A stretch of DNA of 64,000 nucleotides from Symsagittifera roscoffensis. Taxonomy: Eukaryota; Xenacoelomorpha; Acoela; Convolutidae. The notes beneath the pieces are model-generated. The model saw only the letters and a list, made by a program, of their open reading frames with translations. It searched no databases and was not told the DNA's origin. Of this stretch, positions 32,001 to 42,149 are shown piece by piece. The stretch spans positions 19,413,639 through 19,477,638 of the forward strand of contig NC_087067.1 of NCBI RefSeq assembly GCF_963678635.1. Reading direction: 5' to 3'. The translations under genes were made by a program, and so were the position numbers. The stretch's first letter is position 1. Every line of letters starts with the position of its first letter.

Positions 32001-32311
32001 CAATATTATGTGTGAAATAATCTATTATGAACCATGCCAAGATTTTTTGTAAGTCGTGTTTTGTATGTTGTGAAACTTCATCTTTCGTGAAATTTTCTTT
32101 AATTATATTTAGAAAACTAGAGAGTAGTGTGATTTCATGTCGTACTCTTATATGTTTAGATGTTTCTGTCGGTGAGACATTTGGTATCTGGATTTCGTTT
32201 TCTAATATCGAGATATAACTATATATTATCGCAAAAACTTCATTGGTGAATATGGAGTTTGCTCTTTGTGAGTTATGATATTGGATGCTTTTTATATATT
32301 CTGAGAATACT
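29074..32311 (-). pseudogene. Element A2 gag, 3' part, with nonsense codon and split by element B
   Basis: Continuation of the gag begun at 55614, separated from it by the insertion of element B. Capsid-type region: KPLMVFTGTDPEYSVEDYLNA, WIHRRTALIQTTLDGAAQKWF, and ETIKQLAVRIETLVRKAYSL, as in Ty3/gypsy Gag. One zinc knuckle CNYCRQYGHSISEC (CX2CX4HX4C) and a long Asn/Arg/Ser/Tyr-rich nucleocapsid tail follow. A TGA at about 31144-31146 interrupts the frame, whereas unit A1 has GGA at the matching codon, so A2 suffered a G-to-T type nonsense change. Confidence 0.85.
32309..32311. repeat. Element B target duplication, left copy (ACT)
   Basis: ACT precedes the 5' LTR and is repeated at 55292-55294 after the 3' LTR. 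Because the LTR starts with T, a 4-bp ACTT reading is equally possible. Confidence 0.6.
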
Positions 32312-33195
32312 TGTGCCATTCTGCCGGATGACACAGCATAACCTTCCCGCGACAGAAAAAAAAGTGACTAAAGGCCTTATGAACAAAAAAGTGTTGCGAC
32401 GGAGGGTCAGAATGTTCTAGAATTTTTATTTTTAAAATTTCGATTGGAAGAAGAACATTTCTGAGAAATAGAAAAAAGACGGCCATTTTGAATAAAAAAG
32501 ACGAAAATCAGAACCACGATATAGATTGTGAAGAACAGTTGTATCAGAGACAGAAAAACACGGAGCCTCTTATCGTGGCAAGAACACACGATAAGGACCT
32601 TAGCGACAGATATTTGTGGAGACGGAGGCTTCAGTGGGGGGAAGAGAAATACCACGGAACCCTCCCGGGACACGAAATATAGGAGATAAGAGTGTTATCT
32701 CAAGAAAATCACGGGAGCGGAGGCTTGGTCCCCCAGAGACTGTTATATGTGAAGGGACTGTGAAAACTGACTATAACAGCTGCTGTAATGTCCTAGATCT
32801 TAATTAACACCGTTATTATTTAATATTTCAGAGCATGAGTAGATAGAAAAAGGAAAGGGTCAATCCATCTCCAATGGATTTAATATAAAACTGTCACACA
32901 AAAACATAATAAAATAGGTTGTTCGAGCCGTGTTTTTAATGACAATCACGTAGTCTGAGGATCCGAGACTCAGCTATGTGGTTGTGTTCGCATGCAAACG
33001 AAAGCTGATCAAAAGTCGTTTGACTGATGGCCTAAAAATGGTAACTTTTTACTTTGCCCTAAACAGACCAGAAAATCAACTGGCAAGGTCGAGACGGTGA
33101 AAAACGAGTAGAATTAAGGTAGCTGACGCCTGCCAGTCGTTAATAGGAACTTTTTCTACGCTCCGTCGCTGTGTGATATTTGGGCGAATGTTACA
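32312..33195 (+). repeat. Element B 5' LTR
   Basis: 884 bp, TG...CA ends, about 99.5 percent identical to 54408-55291 by eye. Includes CGGAGGGT at about 32399 and ACCCTCCC at about 32659, the same motif that recurs through the leader. No TATA box could be assigned with confidence. Confidence 0.93.
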
Positions 33196-33207
33196 TAGAC
33201 GTTTTTA

Positions 33208-33225
33208 TGGCGCTCCTGGGTGGGC
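33208..33225 (+). other. Possible primer-binding site
   Basis: TGGCGCTCCTGGGTGGGC begins 12 nt after the 5' LTR. A TGG start is expected where a tRNA CCA end pairs. I cannot match it to a specific tRNA from the sequence alone. Confidence 0.25.
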
Positions 33226-33272
33226 CTGTTAAAGGCATGAAACCATCATGATCAGCAAGCGTTTCAGCGACG

Positions 33273-33341
33273 AACCCTCCGCTCCGGGCGTATGCCCGAG
33301 TTAGAGGCCTTAATGACCGTTATTGTACTAGGGGGAAGGTG
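33273..33341 (+). repeat. 69-nt leader repeat R0
   Basis: Starts AACCCTCC and shares the CGAGTTAGAGGCCTTAAT core with R3. The closing stem is imperfect (GGAAGGT in place of GGAGGGT). Confidence 0.55.
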
Positions 33342-33343
33342 CG

Positions 33344-33412
33344 TACCCTCCGTCTAGTGCAATTTAGCTTTTTAACTTAGTTAATACCGAAAATTCCGGG
33401 GGCCGGAGGGTT
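33344..33412 (+). repeat. 69-nt leader repeat R1
   Basis: Starts TACCCTCC and ends GGAGGGTT, which pair to close a stem-loop. Contains a TTAACTTAGTTAAT core. Lies 2 nt after R0. Confidence 0.75.
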
Positions 33413-33718
33413 AGGTGGGAAATCTAGAGCCCGCTTGTCCTGAGGTCCCAGGACCAAAAACAATTAAAGAGAAAGCGTAAAACCAAACAAAAATAGTGTA
33501 TAACCAAGAAAAAGCCAAAAACAAATTTATTTAAAAACAAAAAAGTACAAAAAACAGTAAAAAAATCCAAAAAAGACCAAAAACAGTAAAAAACATAAAG
33601 TGACAATTTATATGTTATTTCCGGACGAGATGTGATCTGACCTTCCTATTTGTTGTTGTTTCAGATTGATTTATATCGTTTCTGATAGAAAGATTGTGTG
33701 TTTTGGTGAAGGGTTGGA

Positions 33719-33787
33719 TACCCTCCCTCGAGTGTAATTTGAGTGTTTAAGCACGTTAATGGTAATTTTGCCGGTGGCCGGAGGGTA
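33719..33787 (+). repeat. 69-nt leader repeat R2
   Basis: Starts TACCCTCC and ends GGAGGGTA. Core TTTAAGCACGTTAAT. Same length as R1 and R3 to the base. Confidence 0.75.
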
Positions 33788-33944
33788 GAGTGGCAAGCTG
33801 ATCAACGTGTTCCACACTCAACAGGGACATCAAGGACAACATCCGCAACGACTGTTGGGTATCGTTGAAGCAATTTCAGTATCGTTCGGGTACTAATTCT
33901 TTAAAACTTAAGTGGTGGGGGGCACGATTGGCGCGGTCCGATTG

Positions 33945-34013
33945 TACCCTCCATCGATTACAAATTTCCGAGTTAAGGGTCTTAATTCGAATATTTTGGT
34001 GCAAAGGAGGGTA
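33945..34013 (+). repeat. 69-nt leader repeat R3
   Basis: Starts TACCCTCC and ends GGAGGGTA. Core GAGTTAAGGGTCTTAAT. The stem can be extended by flanking GTAC on each side in a looser fit. Confidence 0.75.
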
Positions 34014-34819
34014 TAGTACTATTTATTAGCGACTATTTATAGATTATTGTCCTTACTATATATTACTTATCTCCTATTTAGACCCAAGAAACACCCATTT
34101 TTTGTCGAAAATTACCAATTTTCGACCAAACTGTAGACCCCCAAATTTTCGGATATCCGAGCTTTTCCGATAGGCAAAAAGCTTTTATATAGAGAGTAGC
34201 CACGTAGTTCGATCCCCTTTATTAAAGAAACCGCGTGAGCAAAGATTCAGTAGAAGTTAGAAAAACGAGAATTTTTCGACCAAAATTTTGATAATTTTCT
34301 GTATTTTGTCAATCTGTTTTGGGGATCGAGTTTTTGAGTTTTTAGAGTTAGAGCAATAAAATTTTTTGCGTTAGGAGCGTGCTAGCATAACGTGCTAGGT
34401 TACCAGAGAAATTTTTGGGTAACCCTTCGAGTAGCTCCGTGGATAGAGCTAACGACTTAAGGTTTGGAAAAGGAAGGAATCGGAGGGTCCAAATTTGATA
34501 GTTTTTGGCCAAATTTTTGTTTCTAAACCAATTTGGTCCGGTTTTTGCATTATTCCAGTGCCGTACAGGGCTGCTACGCTCATTTCAAGTATTTTTAGGC
34601 ACTTTTGACCGGAATTGCGGAAAAAGTCTTTCAGAACCTATATAGGTGGTGAAAAAAAGGCCATTTTCACGAACGCGTTTTTGGCGATTTCTCAAAGACT
34701 AGTTATCCGATCGGGATAATTTTGGTACCATAAGTCGACGTTTTTGACCACTTTTCCGAATCGCAACCGTTTTTGGGTTGATTATTTCGGAAAAGAAAAA
34801 TTCTTTAGAATTTGTTGGT

Positions 34820-34851
34820 TCGGAGGGTCCAAATAACGGGCAACCCTCCGA
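34820..34851 (+). promoter_or_regulatory. Perfect 9-bp hairpin TCGGAGGGT/ACCCTCCGA
   Basis: Arms at 34820-34828 and 34843-34851 with a 14-nt loop. It uses the same motif as the 69-nt repeats and the downstream ACCCTCC arrays. Confidence 0.6.
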
Positions 34852-34990
34852 GCGGCAGAAAATTTTATCAAAACATCTTTTTATTAAACTGGGAAGGTTG
34901 ACCGTGTCAGCCAACCTAGTTTTAAGTCAGGTAGACCGCTTTCAGAGGCTTTACTGCGGTGATTTAACCTTTTTTCTTGATTTTGGGGGA

Positions 34991-35354
34991 ACCCTCCGAA
35001 GTGACCCTCCGGAGTCAGCTAAACCCTTTAGCAACCCTCCTTAGTGGAAAATTTCCACGAGATCACCCTAAGAAGTTGAAACAGCTCCCCCTAGAACCCT
35101 TAGCTTATTTTGACGCTTTTTGAAGCTAGTAGGAGAACCTTCCAAGTGAGATCAGAAAATTTGAAAATTTTGGAGGTACCCTCCGAAGTGACCCTCCGGA
35201 GCGTATTAAGCATCTTATTGACCCTCCTTAGTAAATTTAGGGGGACCCTCCGAAGTAACTTGGGTGATTAAGATACCCTCCTAAGTAACTTGAGTGATTG
35301 AGGTACCCTCCGAGGTAACCCTCCGGAGTGTCTTAAACCTTCTAGCGACCCTCC
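34991..35354 (+). repeat. ACCCTCC motif array, unit 1
   Basis: ACCCTCC at 34991, 35004, 35034, 35178, 35191, 35221, 35245, 35275, 35305, 35318 and 35348. Most are followed by GAAGT, TTAGT, TAAGT or GGAGT, giving a loose ACCCTCCNNAGT consensus. Repeated in unit 2, 1329 bp downstream. Confidence 0.8.
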
Positions 35355-35561
35355 TTGTAAGAGACTTGAGTAAACCTTCTGTGGCAATTTGGGAAACGGA
35401 AAATATCCATTTAATTAGGATCATATTAGGATATTAGGCGTGCTTATCAGGGTCATAAGAACCCATTCTGACCCGGAAATTCGTGATCAACTTTGGATTT
35501 TATATTGGGTGTATTAGAAGTACCCGAACAAGATTTTTTTTGATTGTGATTTTGGTTGAGT

Positions 35562-35705
35562 GGTTGCCTTGAGCTACTTAATAGGAAAGTTCGGGCAATC
35601 CGGGAACAAATAAAGGAAGACCCCGGTGGGTGTATTAAGCAAATACACACCCACTTGAGAAGAAGAATTGTTCCCTACTCTCGTGCACTTGGAACAGTCC
35701 GAGTG
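35562..35705 (+). ncRNA. Structured RNA module, copy 1a
   Basis: Outer 8-bp stem GGGAACAA (35602-35609) with TTGTTCCC (35668-35675). It encloses an inner GTGGGTGTATT/AATACACACCCAC hairpin (35626-35654). A second hairpin, CACTTGGA/TCCGAGTG (35686-35705), follows with an ACAG tetraloop. Confidence 0.6.
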
Positions 35706-35747
35706 TGGGAGAGCTTTTTCATAGATTTGACGAATTTTCGACCAAGA

Positions 35748-35885
35748 GGTTGCCTTGAGCTACTTAGTAGGACAGCTCGGGCAATCGCAGGACACCCAAA
35801 AGAAGACCTCGGTGGGTGTATTAGGCAAATACACACCCACTTGAGAAGACTGTGTCCTGGGCTTCGTTCTTTCGGATCGTTCCGA
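35748..35885 (+). ncRNA. Structured RNA module, copy 1b
   Basis: 186 nt after copy 1a. Outer stem CAGGACAC (35788-35795) with GTGTCCTG (35852-35859), the same inner GTGGGTGTATT hairpin, then TCGGA-TCGT-TCCGA (35872-35885). The outer stem sequence differs from copy 1a but is still fully paired. Confidence 0.6.
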
Positions 35886-36890
35886 TTGGGGGAAGTCTTT
35901 TTCTTTAAGACTAAGTTTTATTTATCTATTTCTGAATCATCACTGCTTTTTATCGAAGATTGTTTAATTTTAACAAAGCAGTGACTTGATAAATTGTGTG
36001 GCGATAAATTGATACTGACAAAAGGTCGCTGTCACCTGTAGGATATTCTTATCTGATTATCGATTGTGTTTTGTGTGTCGATTATATCTTGTGGAAACTT
36101 AGTGATACTGTTATACTATACAACCGGGTTGAGTTAGCATTATATCAATACTGGGTAGACCCTGTGTGTAACTTTAGCTGAGTCACTAATTTAGTCGTGA
36201 GAGATCTAAGAGACATTTTGATACTGACGGAATCGAGTAGGCAGCGTTAAGTGATTTAACTAAATCTTGTTCAGAGGCTTTACTGCGGTGATTTAACCTT
36301 TTTTCTTGACTTTGGGGGAACCCTCCGAAGTGACCCTCCGGAGTCAGCTAAACCCTTTAGCAACCCTCCTTAGTGGAAAATTTCCACGAGATCACCCTAA
36401 GAAGTTGAAACAGCTCCCCCTAGAACCCTTAGCTTATTTTGACGCTTTTTGAAGCTAGTAGGAGAACCTTCCAAGTGAGATCAGAAAATTTGAAAATTTT
36501 GGAGGTACCCTCCGAAGTGACCCTCCGGAGCGTATTAAGCATCTTATTGACCCTCCTTAGTAAATTTAGGGGGACCCTCCGAAGTAACTTGGGTGATTAA
36601 GATACCCTCCTAAGTAACTTGAGTGATTGAGGTACCCTCCGAGGTAACCCTCCGGAGTGTCTTAAACCTTCTAGCGACCCTCCTTGTAAGAGACTTGAGT
36701 AAACCTTCTGTGGCAATTTGGGAAACGGAAAATATCCATTTAATTAGGATCATATTAGGATATTAGGCGTGCTTATCAGGGTCATAAGAACCCATTCTGA
36801 CCCGGAAATTCGTGATCAACTTTGGAGTTTATATTGGGTGTATTAGAAGTACCCGAACAAGATTTTTTTTGATTGTGATTTTGGTTGAGT

Positions 36891-37034
36891 GGTTGCCTTG
36901 AGCTACTTAATAGGAAAGTTCGGGCAATCCGGGAACAAATAAAGGAAGACCTCGGTGGGTGTATTAAGCAAATACACACCCACTTGAGAAGAAGAATTGT
37001 TCCCTACTCTCGTGCACTTGGAGCAGTCCGAGTG
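36891..37034 (+). ncRNA. Structured RNA module, copy 2a
   Basis: Copy of 1a in tandem unit 2. Substitutions relative to 1a fall in the tetraloop (ACAG to GCAG at about 37023) and in an unpaired linker, so pairing is retained. Confidence 0.6.
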
Positions 37035-37076
37035 TGGGAGAGCTTTTTCATAGATTTGACGAATTTTCGACCAAGA

Positions 37077-37214
37077 GGTTGCCTTGAGCTACTTAGTAGG
37101 ACAGCTCGGGCAATCGCAGGACACCCAAAAGAAGACCTCGGTGGGTGTATTAGGCAAATACACACCCACTTGAGAAGACTGTGTCCTGGGCTTCGTTCTT
37201 TCGGATCGTTCCGA
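37077..37214 (+). ncRNA. Structured RNA module, copy 2b
   Basis: Copy of 1b in tandem unit 2, with stems unchanged. Confidence 0.6.
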
Positions 37215-37655
37215 TTGGGGGAAGTCTTTTTCTTTAAGACTAAGTTTTATTTATCTATTTCTGAATCATCACTGCTTTTTATCGAAGATTGTTTAATTTT
37301 AACAAAGCAGTGACTTGATAAATTGTGTGGCGATAAATTGATACTGACAAAAGGTCGCTGTCACCTGTAGGATATTCTTATCTGATTATCGATTGTGTTT
37401 TGTGTGTCGATTATATCTTGTGGAAACTTAGTGATACTGTTATACTATACAACCGGGTTGAGTTAGCATTATATCAATACTGGGTAGACTCTGTGTGTAA
37501 CTTTAGCTGAGTCACTAATTTAGTCGTGAGAGATCTAAGAGACATTTTGATACTGACGGAATCGAGTAGGCAGCGTTAAGTGATTTAACTAAATCTTGTT
37601 TGTGGTACGTTTGCATTGCCATCAAATTACGAATACTTTCATTTTGATAAAAACT

Positions 37656-40600
37656 ATGCAACGCAGGGACTCGCTAGGATCGACTACTAAAATTCCCAGG
37701 CTAAGCAAGGGAAGCACGCGGAAGTTTAGAACTAGGCGTAGCCAAACCTCGTTTAGCAGCGCTTCCGACGCGTTTGCTGAAGACGAATCGACTAAGGGTC
37801 AACCTGATCTTTCAGTGAGCGAAATGAAACTAAGGAGCGAGAAAAACCTCGATGGCAATCAAAGGCGGAGCGCCGAGGCCGAGCCTGCGAGCGAAACGCT
37901 GGTGGATCCCTTTGACGAAGGGGAGCGAACGCTCATTCGACCCGACTTTGAGCCAGACGAGGTCCTCGAACGGGAGGAAGCCGAGAAGACAGAGGAGACC
38001 TCGGAGCGTCCCGAGGTCGAACCTCGGGAGGAAGTGTTGTACAGGGGAATGTCCAAATCAGAGACTAAGAGCTATAAATGGAGAAAGGAACCTTCACATC
38101 TGACAAGTGCACACTCATCCTTGGCCAAACAGAGTAACAACGCGATGATGTCGAATATGAGTCCGGGTGAAGAGCAGACGTTCTCGAAGGCCAAGAAGAG
38201 TTGGAAGTCCTTGTACGACGAACGCATGGCGTCACTACCAACTGTAGGTTTGACTTCCAGTGATGACTACCCGGAGATAACCCATCCGGATGTGAACTTC
38301 ACACCGTGCCCAAGGAATGATATGAGCAGGAAGGCGTCATCAACCTCGCCGACCAGGCCCATGTCAGATGGGATAACGATGGGAGCGTCGTCAACCTTCG
38401 ACAGATTAATGACGTCGATGAGCAAGCTAAGAGGCGGTGCGTCATCAAGCACCAGGCTGCAGCCGCCGTTGACCTCTTCTTCGCTGGGACTAACCCCGTC
38501 ATGTGGGGCCACTGGCGACATAAGTGACATGTTCGCTGGCGTAATGAATGGTCTGGATGAACTGAGACGGGACATGACTAAAAGAATAGATCAGGTGGAT
38601 GAGAGAGCTCACAAGGGTCAAGAGAATCTGAGAGACGAGCTAACGCACGTGAAGTCGCAGGCGAGGTTTGATCAGGCTCAATTGATTCATAACACCGATC
38701 AATGCCTGGCTGAGAGCCTGGCACAGGCAAACAAAGAGTCAGAGGAAAGAGAGGCAAGGATGACAAGAGAGATCGAGCGATTATTGAATGATCATGATAA
38801 TACCTACGCCCAAACGATGACTGGCCTGGAGAAGAGGTTAGACGCCAAATCTGACTTGATGATGCGGAAGCTTGACGCGATCCTGAATGGGAGTAGTTGG
38901 CAGGAGCATTCCAACTCAAGGGAGCGCTCAAGCCATGCGAATGTTGGAGATGGTACGGGCAACAGTGCCAGAGCCCAGCAGGGCTCGAGAACGAACTACG
39001 AACATAGAAACAAGGAGCGGCCAAGGGCAGCCCCGCAGAGGCCTGGCTGGACGAATCCAGTACCGCCGGAGGCAGATGCCACCCCGGAGACAAGATTGCC
39101 AACCGTGCCACAAGTCAGTTCAGTACCAGATCTGACTACAGTCTCGCAAGACACAACGATGTATGCCTCGATGTTTGAGCCTCTGAACAGATCTCTTGAA
39201 ACATTCATCACCAAGCTCTCGAAGTCAACCGAGAGAGGAGAGAGGTCAAGAAGAACACTGAAAAAGCCGAAGTCATATAAAGACGAGTCAGACGGCTGCA
39301 TTGATACTTGGATAGAGGTGATGAAGTTACACTTTGAGGAAGAGAATCTCTCCAAGAAACAAGAGTGCAGCGCGCTGACGAGCAACCTGGAGGGTACTGC
39401 ATTAAATTGTGTAATGGCGAAAAGAGCCAATGAGAGAGACAGCGCTCGCAAGATATTCGACATCCTGCTGAATCGTTTCGGCTCTGGAGTACAAGGGCAC
39501 CAGGCCATGGTGAAGTTCGAGAAGAGGCGTCAGAGAGATGAAGAATCAATAGATAAATTCTTGGACGACCTTGAATTGCTCAGGAGGAGAAGCAACCCGG
39601 ATGAGAGAATATCCGAGCGAAACTTGGCGATTGCTTCGAAGTTTATGGATGGAGTAAGGAGTGAGGAGCTGAAGACGATGTTGGCCACTCACTTCACCCT
39701 GTCGCTTGACCAGGTACCCACGTCCGACGACTTGCGTATGAAGTCACGCGAGTATTTACTCATAAAACCGAGGGCGCAAAACCGTTACAGCCATTATGGC
39801 AACTATAGCGGGACAAACACTGGTGCGAATTCCAGTTGGTACAAACCTCGCGATGACATGGACAAGAGGAGGTCGTGCGCGAATTGTGGTTCGATGGACC
39901 ATCACGTTTCTGCGTGTTCTGCATACAAACAGAACATGAAGGCCATAGGCCACTTTCTTGAGGACGCCGACGCGACCGACGAGGATCATGGGGAGTACGT
40001 CAGGGGGCTCATCATGAAATATGGTCCGAGGTGTTTCTTCTGTAATTTGGAGGGACACTTCAAGTCGGATTTTACTCAATTTTGGGACTCAGTAGCGGAC
40101 GCGAAACATCCCCGCCACGAAGAGGCGCTTTCGGGTGTCAAGGCCAGTCGAGCACGTCTGATGAACGAGGCTGAATCTCGGAGAAAGGAAACGACACCGA
40201 GCACCTTTGCGACCAAAAAGGTTAAGACATGGCCTGACGAGGTGGTAGCCTCGAACCTCGAAGCAGAGTCGTCTAGTCCACTCAAGGTGGATTACGGCCT
40301 GGCGGCAAGGACAGCGCTGCAGAATGTCAAACAGGACCTTGCCACGAAAGAAGTGGAGCAATGGGTAAGGTCGGAGCTGGAGAGCACAGATCTTCGGGAA
40401 AGTCTTAATGTCCTGAGTAAGACGACAAGAGCAGAAGATGAAAAAGAGCCCAAGAAACAGGGACTAAAACTGAACGTTATATCTGGCAAGACTTTCGGCA
40501 TGACGAAGGCAGGGACCAAAATAATGTCTATCATCTCAGTCGCAGGGCACCAGGTGGTCAAGAACCTGAGCGAGCCATCCGAGATTACACTGGTCCACCT

Positions 40601-41108
40601 GGACATCTATGCCGACTACCTGAAGGAGAAGGATCCCAAACTGGACTCCAGGGCAGTGCGAGCGCTGCTCACAACGGGAGGTCCGAGGCTGATGAAAGTG
40701 GACGGACATTATATCGATGTCCATGGCCCTTACCCGATTCTGATGAACGTGGATGGCATCAATATCTACACGAAAGCTCACATAACTGATGCGAACGATC
40801 AGGTTGGCCGGATATACATTGGTCAAGAGGAGCTGAAGGTCAGACGAATCGGACACAACGCGATGCTCGAACAAGATGCTGTGCATATTGGTTGCGAGGC
40901 AGATCTGGCCGCACACGTTCTGGACGTGCAAGGCAGACAACTTTCAGTAAAGGGACTGCTAGACACGGGAGCAGTAGTTAGTGTCATGCCAGTCAAAACT
41001 TGGACCGACATGGGTTTCGAAAGATCGGATCTCATACCGACAAACATCAGGTTGGCAGCTGCCAATCAGGGAGCGATCTATGTCGCCGGACGAACCCCGA
41101 TCATCTAA
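37656..41108 (+). CDS. Element B Gag with N-terminal half of protease
   Basis: From the ATG at 37656, 1150 codons. A long charged N-terminal region is followed by a coiled coil (about residues 300-420, IDQVDERAHKGQENL onward), a capsid-type retrotransposon gag domain (LKKPKSYKDESDGCIDTWIEV to about residue 710), and a zinc knuckle CANCGSMDHHVSAC. A second knuckle, CFFCNLEGHFKSD, lacks the final Cys. The protease motif LLDTGAVVSV lies near residue 1105. The frame ends in a TAA (41106-41108) in the middle of the protease, and the rest (FILGRDF) is in the same frame after it. This is either a nonsense change or a readthrough site. The Gag is unusually long for a Ty3/gypsy element. Confidence 0.9.
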   Translation: MQRRDSLGSTTKIPRLSKGSTRKFRTRRSQTSFSSASDAFAEDESTKGQPDLSVSEMKLRSEKNLDGNQRRSAEAEPASETLVDPFDEGERTLIRPDFEPDEVLEREEAEKTEETSERPEVEPREEVLYRGMSKSETKSYKWRKEPSHLTSAHSSLAKQSNNAMMSNMSPGEEQTFSKAKKSWKSLYDERMASLPTVGLTSSDDYPEITHPDVNFTPCPRNDMSRKASSTSPTRPMSDGITMGASSTFDRLMTSMSKLRGGASSSTRLQPPLTSSSLGLTPSCGATGDISDMFAGVMNGLDELRRDMTKRIDQVDERAHKGQENLRDELTHVKSQARFDQAQLIHNTDQCLAESLAQANKESEEREARMTREIERLLNDHDNTYAQTMTGLEKRLDAKSDLMMRKLDAILNGSSWQEHSNSRERSSHANVGDGTGNSARAQQGSRTNYEHRNKERPRAAPQRPGWTNPVPPEADATPETRLPTVPQVSSVPDLTTVSQDTTMYASMFEPLNRSLETFITKLSKSTERGERSRRTLKKPKSYKDESDGCIDTWIEVMKLHFEEENLSKKQECSALTSNLEGTALNCVMAKRANERDSARKIFDILLNRFGSGVQGHQAMVKFEKRRQRDEESIDKFLDDLELLRRRSNPDERISERNLAIASKFMDGVRSEELKTMLATHFTLSLDQVPTSDDLRMKSREYLLIKPRAQNRYSHYGNYSGTNTGANSSWYKPRDDMDKRRSCANCGSMDHHVSACSAYKQNMKAIGHFLEDADATDEDHGEYVRGLIMKYGPRCFFCNLEGHFKSDFTQFWDSVADAKHPRHEEALSGVKASRARLMNEAESRRKETTPSTFATKKVKTWPDEVVASNLEAESSSPLKVDYGLAARTALQNVKQDLATKEVEQWVRSELESTDLRESLNVLSKTTRAEDEKEPKKQGLKLNVISGKTFGMTKAGTKIMSIISVAGHQVVKNLSEPSEITLVHLDIYADYLKEKDPKLDSRAVRALLTTGGPRLMKVDGHYIDVHGPYPILMNVDGINIYTKAHITDANDQVGRIYIGQEELKVRRIGHNAMLEQDAVHIGCEADLAAHVLDVQGRQLSVKGLLDTGAVVSVMPVKTWTDMGFERSDLIPTNIRLAAANQGAIYVAGRTPII

Positions 41109-41135
41109 CTGCAGCTTGGAGGAAGTCATCTTTGG

Positions 41136-42149
41136 ATGAGCTTCCTAGTAGTAGAGAATTTGGATGAATCCGACCAGTTCATCCTAGGAAGGGATTTCGT
41201 TCGCAACTTTGACGTCACGATTGATCTCAATGACGGATTGATTAGGATCAAGGATCCTGAAAGAAAGTATGAGAAAAGACCCCTTAATAAGATCTTAATT
41301 AATCAGGCCAAGGTGCCGATTTTTCTGGATCGAAAAGTTAGATTAAAACCGAACCAAGCCGTAGTAGCGACGATTAGGATGAGGAACTTGAATGAACTCA
41401 GCAATGACAGACAGGTGTGTCTGGTACCAAATCCAAACAGTAAAAGCTCGGCTATTTTAGGAAGAAGCTTCTCCCTCACTCAGAGCGGACTGTGTGTGAG
41501 TGTGTTATTGAACACAGAAGCAACAACAGTGACAATACAGAGGGGAAAGAAACTTGGCTACGCTTTGCCTCTGAACACAGACTTTCTGAGTGTGGAGAAC
41601 TTGAAGAAGTTTGACGTAACTAAATGTCCATTACATGCGAACCAAGAATGTATAATTAAAAGAGTAATTGAATTGAAATCTTCTAGGAAATTGTTTTCAA
41701 TGAAGTCGGAAACAGATGATGGGCTGTCTAGTTGTTCCAACTTTCCTGAGAGGCCGACGGAAGCAGAGTTAGCAGCGAATAGGCCTGTCCTACCTGAGAT
41801 AGAACATCTGAAGGGTAAAATATCTGACAAGGAACTAGATTCGCTCAGGGCGGTGCTAGATCGGAACGCAGACGTTTTTTCAAAGCATAAGGCCGATATA
41901 GGTTGTTGCAATTTTATAGAGCACGAGATTGAGATAGAAGAGGGCTCGGTACCTCATAGGGAAGGGGCGAGAAGAATGACCCCAAATAAGTCAGAAGCGT
42001 GTAGGAAGGAAATTGAAATGTTAATGGAGTACGACATGATTGAGCCGTCGAAGTCCCCATGGGCTTGTGGCGTGGTCATGGCGAAAAAGAAAGGGGGGCA
42101 ACTCAGGTTTTGTTGTGATTTCCGTTATCTGAACGCAGTGACTATATAA
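41136..42149 (+). pseudogene. Element B protease C-terminus and N-terminal reverse transcriptase, ends at a frameshift
   Basis: In frame with the preceding ORF after its TAA. Begins with the protease end (FILGRDFVRNF), then a linker domain and the RT fingers (MLMEYDMIEPSKSPWACGVV, LRFCCDFRYLNAV). A 2-bp insertion in a TATATA run near 42146 creates a TAA and shifts the frame. RT continues at 42150 onward in the next frame. The product as written could not yield active RT. Confidence 0.85.

Larger units (their letters stand above)
34942..36270 (+). repeat. 1329-bp tandem unit 1 in element B leader
   Basis: Directly followed by a second copy. Contains 11 ACCCTCC motifs within 34991-35354, then two 186-bp-spaced hairpin modules, then a unique tail. 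The open frame across 35556-35984 lacks an ATG and is better explained by the RNA structure. Confidence 0.92.
36271..37599 (+). repeat. 1329-bp tandem unit 2 in element B leader
   Basis: Same length as unit 1, with about six substitutions by eye. The divergence is similar to that between the two LTRs. Ends 56 nt before the gag ATG. Confidence 0.92.
33196..37655 (+). other. Element B leader (5' untranslated region), 4.46 kb
   Basis: No ATG-initiated protein gene recognised between the 5' LTR and the gag ATG. It contains four 69-nt repeats, a 9-bp ACCCTCCGA hairpin at 34820-34851, a 1329-bp tandem duplication with dense ACCCTCC arrays, and four copies of a covarying hairpin module. An unusually long leader for an LTR element, and repeat-rich on both small and large scales. 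Confidence 0.8.

Noticed and set aside
35556..35984. 142-codon open frame in each leader unit, with a two-repeat protein-like pattern
   Set aside because: No ATG (starts at TTG), and the between-repeat changes are explained by base-pair conservation. The 186-bp spacing happens to be a multiple of three.
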